This document shows, piece after piece, positions 24,052 to 34,700 of a stretch of 36,550 bases of DNA; within the stretch, counting starts at the first letter, position 1; every line of letters starts with the position of its first letter. Under the pieces are notes generated by a model, which saw nothing but the letters and a program-made list of their open reading frames with translations, searched no databases and was not told the origin of the DNA. This DNA is from Bacteroidota bacterium (GTDB taxonomy: Bacteria; Bacteroidota; Bacteroidia; Bacteroidales; Paludibacteraceae), in the NCBI GenBank assembly GCA_030706455.1, contig JAUZOL010000017.1, forward strand, positions 1 to 36,550. The letters are read 5' to 3'. The position numbers and the translations under genes are program-made.

Positions 24052-27000
24052 ATGGGAAATTTTACTTTTTCTACAAAATATAAATTGCAAGGCTTATTGT
24101 TAGTTTTATCTATTTTTCTTTGCAATATCAACAGTTTTGCTCTTGACAACTGGAATGGAAGTCAAAGAGGACCGGCTCCTGCCTTAAGTGGAAGTACTTA
24201 TACTATTACCCGATGCAGAGAGCTTGCCTGGTTTGCTGATCAGGTGAATGGTGGTAATACATTTTCCGGTTACACAATCGTTTTAGGCGACGATCTGAAT
24301 CTTGCCAATTATAGCTGGACACCAATCGGCAATAATACGCATCCTTTTTCTGGCACCTTTAATGGTCAGTTACGCACAGTTTACAACCTGAACGTCAGTA
24401 ATTCTGGCAGTAGTTATGCCGGCTTATTTGGCTATATCGGAAATAATGCATCCATCTCGAATACATATTTATCCGGTGTTGCTGTTTTAGGGGCATCTTA
24501 TGTGGGAAGTCTGGTTGGTTGCACGGGAGACAACATCTCCATCACCAATTGTTCAGCGGTTAATGGGAGTGTCACAGCCAATGTAAATTATGCAGGTGGC
24601 TTAATTGGATACTCGCAGGACGGAGTGGTGAAGAACAGTTTTTCTTCCTGTAACGTTTTAAGCCCGGGAGCTGCCAGCGTGGCCGGTGGATTTGTGGGCA
24701 GTATCTACAAAACCAGCTCTTCGGCTACCACATTCATCAATTGCTACTCAACCGGGTATGTTACGTCCACCGGATATTGCGGAGGCTTTATAGGCTCAAT
24801 GGACGGAGATAGTCCGTCATTTACCGGTGATATCATCAACTGCTATGCTACAGGACCTGTTTTATTTTATAATTATAATACTACAACAGGCGGATATGGC
24901 GGAGCATTTGTAGGTAATATAAGCAATAAATCAAATGTTGTAAATTGTTTTGCAACCGGCAGTGTATACGGATTTACTAAAAATGGAGGTTTTGTCGGCT
25001 CTACAAATGGAAATCCTACATTTGTACATTGCTATTTTGATATACAGGGAACCGGAACTACCGTAGGTATAGGGCGGGGCTCAGGACAGGATAATCAAAA
25101 ATACAGCCTTTACGGGTTATCTACCAGCGAAATTACTACCGCTTCTGTTGTATCCGGATATCTCGACAATACTGATTACGGAACAGGCGTTTGGTCGTTT
25201 AATAACGGTTATTATCCCGAACTGACCAACTTTAAGGCCGGAAGCAGTGGATATACTGTCAGCTCGCCAGCTGTCATAGTACCCGCGCTGACACCAACCG
25301 CAGAGCAGAAAGCATGGTCGTCATTATCTGCCACGCCCGAGTTCTTCACCGACCCGGATAAAAGTATAAATGTGGCAAATACAATCACGGCGCCACTAAC
25401 AACATCCCCTGCAATAAGCACATCTTTAACATGGGATGGTAACCCAAGAAGCGGAGACAAAGGTGCTTTAGCTTTTAATACTTCCAGTGGAGTCGAAACA
25501 ATGATTCCTATCCTAAACGGGAATTATAATTATCAGGCTACAGATGGGGCCGGGCGAATCAAACCGTACTTTGTTCATATAAACCAGACGAAAGCCTATT
25601 TCGTCCGATCCTATAGCGGAGTAGATGATGGAACTGATGGAACCGGACTGTACCACGATGGCAAGACATGGGCAAAAGCATTCAAAACTGTGCAATATGC
25701 AGTAGAGAAGGCAAAAATGCAAACGCCTAAATTTCTGGTATGTGTTGCTGCCGGTAATTATAATTACAATGCATCGTATCCATATGCTACCGGCGAAAAC
25801 TTCAGGATGTGCGGAGGTGTTGACGTTTACGGAAGTTTCAAAGAAGATAGTACGTTGAACAATGGCTATGCGGGTATGGACACTCGCTTTGCCAGCGGTT
25901 ATTCAGTCTTGAACGGAAGCGCTACCCGTTCTGTTTTGGCTCCCGACTCTGTCGATTATAAAAAAAATACTACCTGGGATGGTTTTTATATGACAGGCTG
26001 CTCAACCTCCGGATATGCAGCAATAGTCCCGGGTAAAGGATGGTTATTAAATGCTGTTTTGAGGAATAATAACGCAGCATTGAACCTATTAAACAGATCT
26101 AAAGCGGTAAATATTCTGGTGGCAAACAACAACAATGCAGCCAATGCTGCCGTAGCTATGGCAGATACTGCCAAGTTGGTTAATGCGACTATCGTATACA
26201 ACAGCGGTCCGGCAATTGCAGTCAGCGGTACTCTGAAACCAACAGTGACGAATTCGATCCTTTGGGGAAACAGTAGTAATTTCTATGCTTCCGGCGACAC
26301 CGCTAAAATAGTCGTCAAATATTCAGCATTATCCGGAGCTCCTGATTTGGGCGGTAAATGGATTACATTTGGCAACAGCAACGGCAACATCAACCTGTAT
26401 CACCGATCTCCCAATTTTAAGGAGCCGGGAAAATGTAACTATGAATTGTCGCTTATTTCTCCTTGTCTGGATATGGGAGATATAACGCAGAACACTACAA
26501 ATATTGATGTTAGGGGAAAAGACCGTTACTATTACGGCAGTACTACCACCATTGATATGGGGGCATATCAAAAACAGCCTAGCGATGGTATTGTTGTGAC
26601 CGGCAATAATTCATTTGCCTATTTCAGATCGTCGTTGATCACCCCAACCATCTCGTCTCTGACGGGATCAGAAGTATTGGTAACGCCTGCTGCCACGCTT
26701 GATGCATCCGGCTCATCTCCTACACCTAAAGTGTTAATGCTACAGGACAACAACATAAAAGCTCCTGTTGTAAAAGGTACAATGACAGCTGACAGTATTT
26801 TATATGTCCGTTCGTTTACAAAATATTGTTCAAATGGGATAACATTGATGTGGAATCCGTTCGCTATTCCATTCTCGTCATTCAAACTCGACAAACTGGA
26901 TGGCCTGAAAATCGAAAACAGCGTCAGAATTGAACAGTACGATGAAGCAACTCGTGCTCGTACCGGAATGACAAAAGATGCATGGAAGCCTTATCTTGGA

Positions 27001-28131
27001 TCGGACTGGAACAATACTTCGCTAAGTTACTTTGCTTCCGGACGTGGTTATATGGCGGCAGTAAATTCAAAAGTTCCAAACAATGTGGTTTGCAACACGC
27101 TTATCGTTCCTGCTCAAAAAGGTACTGTAATAACTGATGCACCTAATCTTGTTTCGATTCCGGTAACCAGAACGGTTTTGACTCATGGTTGGGGAGAAGA
27201 AGGTTGGAATTTTGTTGCCAATCCATTTTATCAAACGGCTACCTTTGCGGACAATCCCGGCAACTGGCCTTCGAACAGTGACTTTACGCCTGTTTATATG
27301 TATTTGCCTGAATATAATATGTATGACGTAATTTTGCTGAGCGATTTCAATGCACGGGGACTCTCTGCGTTTAGCACGGCTTTCATTAAAGCGAGTGTTA
27401 ATACACAATGCCAAATGCAAACGTCGTCACTGAGTTCTCCGATGCGTGTGATTCAGTTCAAACAGCCGGATGTCAAGCCAAGTACATTCAGATTGCAAAT
27501 AGCAAACCAAAGCGGACGAAACACTGCCTATGTGATTTTCGCCAACGGAACCCACTCGGAGGGAGTTGATAATGAAGATACCCCGTCATTAGAAGATGTC
27601 AATGCCAACGCATTGGGTATTACCACCAATGCGAGCGGGAGTTCTGTAGCTTTAGCTGTGAATGCCATGCCATTTGTCGGGACTCGGATGGAAGTGCCGA
27701 TGTCTGTAAAACTACCGGGAGGTGGATCTTACATTCTGTCGTTGCCGGAAGGCGATGATTCTACTTCTGTAAAAATTATCGAATCAAATGGAGTGGAACA
27801 CAGCCTTAACAATGCAACATATACTATTACGACAGATAAAGAAACCACTTTCAATTATACGTTGTTGTTCGATCGTAGCAGGGCTGCTGCAAGTCAAAAC
27901 GGTTCTTTGTCAAATTCAGAAGTGCTTGTTTCTCAAAACAAAGAAAACATTACCATCACAAGCAGTCTGAATCTTAATAAAATTTATGTCTTTACTATGC
28001 AGGGACAACTTATCCAAACGTTTTCCAATGGAGGAACTTCAGTCCAGTTCAATCTACCGACTGCCGGTTCGTACATCTTAAAAGTCATTACGGATAAAGG
28101 AATAATAAACAAAAAGATTGTTTGCCAATAA
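24052..28131 (+). CDS. Giant secreted T9SS surface protein 2 (GLUG-repeat head)
   Basis: A 1359-aa protein. The signal peptide ends near NINSFA (residues 1-30). Residues of about 115-345 contain repeated GLUG-type units (YAGLFGYIGN, YVGSLVG, YAGGLIGYS, VAGGFVGS, CGGFIGS, NGGFVGS), each followed by an NCYSTG-like strand. This repeat is known from secreted adhesins and IgA-peptidase relatives. A linker (about 405-512) precedes a single beta-helix module (about 515-838) whose first half resembles module A and second half module B of protein 1. Residues of about 840-1359 are the shared C-terminal module (GLKIENSVR, AWKPY, LIVPAQKGT), ending in a T9SS sorting domain. It has its own promoter and terminator. 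Surface adhesion is inferred. Confidence 0.9.
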   Translation: MGNFTFSTKYKLQGLLLVLSIFLCNINSFALDNWNGSQRGPAPALSGSTYTITRCRELAWFADQVNGGNTFSGYTIVLGDDLNLANYSWTPIGNNTHPFSGTFNGQLRTVYNLNVSNSGSSYAGLFGYIGNNASISNTYLSGVAVLGASYVGSLVGCTGDNISITNCSAVNGSVTANVNYAGGLIGYSQDGVVKNSFSSCNVLSPGAASVAGGFVGSIYKTSSSATTFINCYSTGYVTSTGYCGGFIGSMDGDSPSFTGDIINCYATGPVLFYNYNTTTGGYGGAFVGNISNKSNVVNCFATGSVYGFTKNGGFVGSTNGNPTFVHCYFDIQGTGTTVGIGRGSGQDNQKYSLYGLSTSEITTASVVSGYLDNTDYGTGVWSFNNGYYPELTNFKAGSSGYTVSSPAVIVPALTPTAEQKAWSSLSATPEFFTDPDKSINVANTITAPLTTSPAISTSLTWDGNPRSGDKGALAFNTSSGVETMIPILNGNYNYQATDGAGRIKPYFVHINQTKAYFVRSYSGVDDGTDGTGLYHDGKTWAKAFKTVQYAVEKAKMQTPKFLVCVAAGNYNYNASYPYATGENFRMCGGVDVYGSFKEDSTLNNGYAGMDTRFASGYSVLNGSATRSVLAPDSVDYKKNTTWDGFYMTGCSTSGYAAIVPGKGWLLNAVLRNNNAALNLLNRSKAVNILVANNNNAANAAVAMADTAKLVNATIVYNSGPAIAVSGTLKPTVTNSILWGNSSNFYASGDTAKIVVKYSALSGAPDLGGKWITFGNSNGNINLYHRSPNFKEPGKCNYELSLISPCLDMGDITQNTTNIDVRGKDRYYYGSTTTIDMGAYQKQPSDGIVVTGNNSFAYFRSSLITPTISSLTGSEVLVTPAATLDASGSSPTPKVLMLQDNNIKAPVVKGTMTADSILYVRSFTKYCSNGITLMWNPFAIPFSSFKLDKLDGLKIENSVRIEQYDEATRARTGMTKDAWKPYLGSDWNNTSLSYFASGRGYMAAVNSKVPNNVVCNTLIVPAQKGTVITDAPNLVSIPVTRTVLTHGWGEEGWNFVANPFYQTATFADNPGNWPSNSDFTPVYMYLPEYNMYDVILLSDFNARGLSAFSTAFIKASVNTQCQMQTSSLSSPMRVIQFKQPDVKPSTFRLQIANQSGRNTAYVIFANGTHSEGVDNEDTPSLEDVNANALGITTNASGSSVALAVNAMPFVGTRMEVPMSVKLPGGGSYILSLPEGDDSTSVKIIESNGVEHSLNNATYTITTDKETTFNYTLLFDRSRAAASQNGSLSNSEVLVSQNKENITITSSLNLNKIYVFTMQGQLIQTFSNGGTSVQFNLPTAGSYILKVITDKGIINKKIVCQ

Positions 28132-28158
28132 ACCAAAGCATCGGATACAGAACCTTAC

Positions 28159-28200
28159 AAAGCCGTCTATTTCTATTTTGAATAGGCGGCTTTTTTATTT
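28159..28200 (+). terminator. Terminator after surface protein 2
   Basis: A 13-pair stem with one G:U (28159-28171 against 28181-28193, loop TCTATTTTG) followed by TTTTTTATTT, 28 bases after the stop codon. Confidence 0.93.
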
Positions 28201-28629
28201 GTGATAATGTTAATCGTTGCCTGATTCTTCTTGTGTAAATATGATGTTTTCTGCTGAAAATCAGAGGGCCCAGAGCCATTTGGTTTGCTTGGTGTTTTAA
28301 ATGCTATTTTGAATTTTATTTAAATAATGAGTCTTTGTGCCTGGTTTTTGTTTTTTAATCCCAAAATACAAATAATTACATATCTTTTTAACCAAATATC
28401 AATCTATTCAACTCAGAGGATAATGCTCAAAATACTTCATATATCTTAACTGTAGTCGCATAAAAACATAAAGCTTACTTATTATTTAACAACATATTAA
28501 AGCTTCGAGTTAATATGAGCATACCGTTTTTTATATCAATCTCATTTTTAGGCACTTTGATTAAAATGTGAATATATTAAAATTTGGTTAACAAATCGAA
28601 GATTATTAGCTCTAAATCACTTTTATTCA

Positions 28630-28637
28630 TAACTTTG
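28630..28637 (+). promoter_or_regulatory. -7 box for surface protein 3
   Basis: TAACTTTG, an exact consensus match about 100 bases before the ATG at 28740. No -33 match at the expected spacing. AT-richness makes chance matches more likely. Confidence 0.5.
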
Positions 28638-28739
28638 TGTCTTTATGGGGTTTTATATCCGGATAGAGGCATATTTCGGATCATCCATAAAAGATTCAAG
28701 TTTTAAAGTCTTTAATCCTTGCGAGAAAAATACTTTCCT

Positions 28740-31700
28740 ATGAAGAAAAGAGGGTTCAATATAAAAAGCAATTTTCGCTTTATATGTATATTATTCATCT
28801 TGTTACTGATGCCATCAGTTGTGGGTGCGGCTACAAAAACATGGAATGGCGGTACAGGTACAAACAAAAACTGGAATACGGCTTCAAATTGGCTTCCCAA
28901 TGGTGTGCCAGGGACTAACGATGATGTTGTTTTTAACACAGCAGGGACTATTACATTTTCGTCTTTACCAGGAAATATTTCATACAATTCTCTTTCTATT
29001 AATCAGGGAAATATAACTTTAGTAGGAACTACGCGAACGTTTACATTAGGAGGTAATGCTGGCGTGGATTTTACAGTGGCAAGTGGGGCTATCTTGACTA
29101 TTACTAATATAAACATTACGCTTGCAAATAATACTACTGCAAAGATTGACGGGACGCTGAATGTTGGAAGTGGAAGAACGTTTAATACGAATGGGACAAA
29201 CGCAATAACAACAGTTAATGGCTTAATCAACAATGCAGGAACAGTAACCTGCAGCACTGCTACTAAGCTGCTTTTTCAAAGTGGGTCTACATATCAACAT
29301 GCTCAAAATGGAGGAACAATACCTACAGCCACATGGAATGTAAATTCAACCTGCTTAATGACAGGTATAACAAGTGCGATTCCTTCAGGCTTGTCGCAAT
29401 CATTTGGGAACTTTACATGGAACTGTACAGGGCAAACCGGCAACCCTTCATTTGTTAATAATCTGATAGTTAATGGTGATTTTACCTTAAACGCCGGAAC
29501 GTTTACTCTTAATAGTTCGACAAGCTATTCCTTAACCATAGGAGGAGATTATATTCAAACCGGAGGCGTTTTCGATTTTAACAAGGGAATTTCTGGAACT
29601 ACAAATATTTCACTAGGTGGTAATTTTAGTAATACAGCTGGTTCAAATTCAATTACGACGAGCGGAAGTGGAGCTTCTAATGGGAACTTCATATTTAACG
29701 GAACCAATCAAACGTTTAATATGCCGACCTCTGATGCTGCAGTCTGGACAACATACACGATTAATGCTGGGAGCAGTGTTCAATTACTTTCAAACATAAC
29801 TCTAAATGGTTCCAATTCTTCCGGCTTTTATGGACAAATTACAGTCAACGGAACTCTAGATGCTCGAACTTTTACTATTACTGATACAGGAAGTACATCC
29901 GGAGGCACCCAGTTTAATCTAAATTCCGGAGGCACTTTAATTACCGCAAACACGAACGGGGTAAACGGAGCCATACCATCTTCCACTACAACGAAGAATC
30001 TGAACGCATCAGCTAATTATATTTTTAATGGATCATCTGCGCAAGTTACCGGTACTTTACTTGCCAATGCCAATAACCTGACGATAACCAATCCTGCCGG
30101 TGTTACCCTGAGTAGTAACGTGACAGTTTCGGGGAATCTTTCCATCCTGACATCCGGTACAACGTTGAATTACGATCAATACCAAATAACCGGTAACGCA
30201 ACAGGCACTATGACCATGGATCCCGGCACTACCCTTACTATTGGCCGTAACGGACAATGGGATACAACCGATTTTCCGACTAATTTCACAAAAGCGCACA
30301 TTTCCTTAGACCCGACAAGTACTGTCATATATTATGGAGGATACCGAACTTTTTCTTCATCTCCAAATTATGGTAACTTGATAATATCTTGCAATTCAGG
30401 GCAATCATGTGTTGCTTCAGGAGATTTGACTGTCAATGGTAATTTAACCATTAACGCTAACGCAACTTTAAGCTTAGGATTTACAGGAACAACTACGATC
30501 ATCGGGGGTCAGTTAATTGACAATGGTTCTCTTATGTTTACAAACTGGCCGGTTAAAACGGTAACCGTTTCCGGAAATTTATCCGGCACAGGAATCATTG
30601 ATATGACACAACTAGCTCATATACTCAACTTGAATGGGCAAAACAATAGCATAGGAACTCTTGCTACTGATGGTAATAATAGTGTTGTAAAGTATGGATA
30701 TACAGGAGCTGGTACTCAGCAGGTATTTGCATCACCCAATTATCAAAGCATGACAATATCTGGTAGTGCCAAAGCGTTACAGGGGGCTGCTACTGTAAAT
30801 AATACACTTACCTTGACCAGCGGTATCTTAACAACGACCACAAGCAACCTTTTGACAATAGCCAATACCTCTACTACTGCAATTGCCGGAGGTTCTTCGG
30901 CGTCATATGTAAATGGCCCGATAAACTGGGTGCTACCCGCAAATCTTGCATCAGGATCTACATATACGTTCCCGGTCGGGAATACAGCCTACCTGCCTTT
31001 TGCATTGGTCAATCCAACAACATCGGGAACATCTTCCGCTCAGGTACAAGCATTTAATTCTGGATGTGGAGGCTCCGCAGATGGCACCACAATCGCATCG
31101 ATAAGTAACTCGGAATATTGGTCGTTGAGCACAGGTGCAAATTTTACGGGCAGTTCGGTTACGGCTACCCGCCAAACCGCCATTACACCTAACAATGCCA
31201 TTGCCGGTAGTGCAACTGCCAGTGGAGCTTATTCAAGTCTTGATGGTACAGAATCAACTTACAGCATTTCAAACTCGGATCCCATTGGTTCTAGTCGCTA
31301 CTTTGTGCTTGCAGCTACGGTTCCGTCAATATTTGTTACACCGACAAGCGCTTCATTCTTTGGCGTTGTAGGGTACAATTCTGCTTCACAGTCATTTGCT
31401 GTTACTACAAAAAAACTGACGGCAGGCATAGCTATCTCTGCTCCGTCTAATTATCAGGTGAGCAACGATAATTCGACATGGGGAAGTAGTACTAGCCTGA
31501 CTACAGCAGGAGGAACGCTTTATATAAGATATGTTCCTGCTGTTATCGAATCTGGAGTGGTGACAACTGTTAACTTGTCTTCTACTGGGGCTACAAATAA
31601 AACCGTATCCCTTACCGGGATAGCATATAAAGATGCAGTTTATGTCCGTCAAAATGGATACGGAACGAAAGATGGCACGACCTGGTCGAATGCTATGCCG

Positions 31701-34700
31701 TATATCCAACAAGCTGTGGAAACATCATCCGTATTGCCGACCCGATTGCCGGTTTATGTGGCCGCAGGCAGCTATTCCCGTAGCTATACAACCGGAGATT
31801 ATGCTGCCTATACTTCCGGTAACTGGAATGGATGGACTAATGCTTTTATAATGAGGGATGGTGTTAACGTGTATGGTGCGTTTCCTGAAAATAATACAAC
31901 AGACAACAATAATGCCGGATTGAATGATCGTGTTACTTTGACCTCGGGCAATGCTGTGTATACGACCAAACTGAACGGAGGAACAGACATTAGAGTTGTC
32001 GGGCCGGTTTATTCCGTTACTCCGCTTCTTGGTTCAGGGACAGGCTTTACGTTGCCTACCACATGGGATGGCTTTACTATTACAGGAGCAAACATGGCTA
32101 CTAACGCAGGAGGTGGTGATGACGATTGTGGAGCAGGCGCATTTTTAGTGCCAAATGCAACGCTTAATCATTGCATTGTTGAAAACAATAAATGTACCGA
32201 TGGTAATACCAATGATGGAGCAGGTGCCGAAATGTTTGGCGGGTCATTGTACAACTGTATTATTCGGAACAACTCAGCAACGGGAACCTGGTCAGCTGGT
32301 GGTGCAGTTAATATTCACTATGGCGGAGCCAAAATAGCAAACTGTCTGATTTATAATAACAGTGCTACTATGAGTGGTGGTGCTATTGTAATCGCCGCAT
32401 ACAATGGGGTAAATCCTAATTATGTCATAAACAACACTATAGCTAATAATACAATAACTACCGCAGGATATGCTTCAGGCATACACATGTTCGCAACAGA
32501 GGCTGTCACTACTTACTTGTACAATAATGTTGTTTGGGGAAACTCTGTTACCGTTCAATCAGCCACGACAACAGAAAATTACAACGCATGGCCAAATGGT
32601 TATACCGGAACAGGCGCGAACAGCTTTACGTTAGGCTCTGGTCCAAATCCGGCTGGGTTTGTTAATGTGACTTCTGGTAGCGAAGATTTTAGACTGTCAT
32701 CAGGGTCTGCTTTGATTAATAAAGGCTCCGGATCTGTAACCAATTATTCATTGGTGAATGGATTGGACATTCGTGGCGTATTTCGTGATGCTACTCCTGA
32801 TATGGGTTGTTACGAACAGGCACCCCGCATCTATTATGTTAATAGCGCATCGGCGAATTCAAATGCTAATGGACGCAACTGGACGACGCCTTATAAAACC
32901 CTTCAGGCAGCATTGGATCAATGCGACTCTAACGATTATCCTCAAATATGGGTTGCACAAGGTTCGGGAAATTACACTCCTTCAAGGAATGCCGCCGGTT
33001 CCACTTCTACAGGAGCAGATGCCTTGTTTATTCTGAAAGACAATATGTCTATATATGGTGGTTTCACAGGAGTTGTGGGTACGGAACCATCAAGCTACAG
33101 TGATGTTGCAACTAAAATCAACAGTCGTGTTCTTGTAAATAATACTCCTGTTTTGTCAGGTAACAATACAAGCAACGCATTGATCAGTTACAACACAACA
33201 GCCAACAATGCAATTATAGATGGATTTACTCTGACCGGAACAGCCGGTGGAGTAGGCTACTTTACGGCTGCGATTCCTGTAAATGCGATCATTCAAAACT
33301 GTAAGATCAGAGGAAATGCGACCAGTGGTCTGAATCTTGCAGGTACAGCTTACAACGTTGTAGTTGCAGACAATACGGATAATACTGCAAACAAAGTAAA
33401 TGGGGTTAACCTTACCGGTAATGCCAATCTTATAAATGCTACCATAGCTAATAATGCCGGGGTTGGTATCAATTCAGGTTCGGCTTCTGCAACCGTTACC
33501 AATACTGTTCTGTGGGGGAATGCAGACAACGTAACCGGTACTCTTCCCAATATAACTTACAGCGCCGCCGGTTCTAATTATGCCAGTGGTTATACAAGCA
33601 ATATCTGGAATACAAATACGGCAACAACTCATAACTTTGAGCTGTATCACCGTTCTCCCAATTTCAGGGATCCCGCCAACGGAGACTATTCTCTGTTGCT
33701 TATTTCTCCATGTCTGGGAAAAGGATTGGTAAGTTCTAATCCAAGTACGATGGATGCTAACGGGAATCCCCGAAAAAATGGTACATCTATCGATATAGGC
33801 GCTTTTCAGAAATGGGATGGGTATACGGTTAGTCTTGTAAGTTCCACCACAACCATTACAAAGTATCCTAATGGGCCGGTTACATCCACTCTCTCTGATT
33901 TGAATAATTCGGAAGTACTGCTTAATCCTGGAACCACGCTGAATATTTCGGGAACAATAACTCCATCGATCCTTACTATATATGACGATAACACAACATC
34001 TCCAATAATAACCTGTGCGGCGTCGAGTTCTTTAATTGCGAATAAAGTGCTTTACATGCGTAAGTTCAAAAAATTAAGGACAGACGGAAGTCAAGCCTGG
34101 ACATTCTTTGGTGTGCCCTATGATGTCAATGTCAATAATATAGACGGTGCCATAATTGAAAATACGGCAAGGATTGAACCCTACACCGAAAAAACCAGGG
34201 CGGACTATGGAGCTAATAAAAGTGCCTGGACAACACGACTGAACACGACAAACAGCACAATGCACCGCGGAACAGGATATGCGCTTCAACTGAACAATAA
34301 AATTGTGGAGGGTGATCCATACTATGGCAATATCGTCATCTTCCCTTCTGGCGGATCAGTTACATTTTCAAAAGGAGATGTGTTTAGCAGAACTTTGGAA
34401 TATGATACAAACGCTAATACGACATGGTTCGATTGGGGCTGGAATTTTATATCCAATCCATTCCCTCAAATTGCTACCATTGAGTATAGCACCAGTAATT
34501 ATTGGCCATTAAATAGCAGCGGTACTACAGATCCGTCAGTGAACGCATATGGAGGAGGTGTGTATACTTATGATACAGACATCGATACCTATGACATAAT
34601 ACCTCTAACTAGCTTTTATAGCAGAGGACTTGCTCCTTTTGCCGGATGTTTTATTAAAAACGGAGCCAATATTGGAAATATCCAATTTAAACAACTGGCA

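Larger units (their letters stand above)
28132..28718. other. 587-base AT-rich intergenic region before surface protein 3
   Basis: After the terminator at 28159-28200 this stretch is very AT-rich and has no supported gene on either strand. It carries a -7 box at 28630-28637. I see no tRNA, insertion sequence ends or long repeat. Its length is unusual beside the 223-base gap between proteins 1 and 2, so regulatory content or a decayed gene is possible. Confidence 0.5.

Noticed and set aside
24400-25070. GLUG repeats considered as evidence of an IgA-specific peptidase
   Set aside because: No catalytic motif of any peptidase family is visible in the protein; GLUG repeats also occur in non-enzymatic surface proteins.
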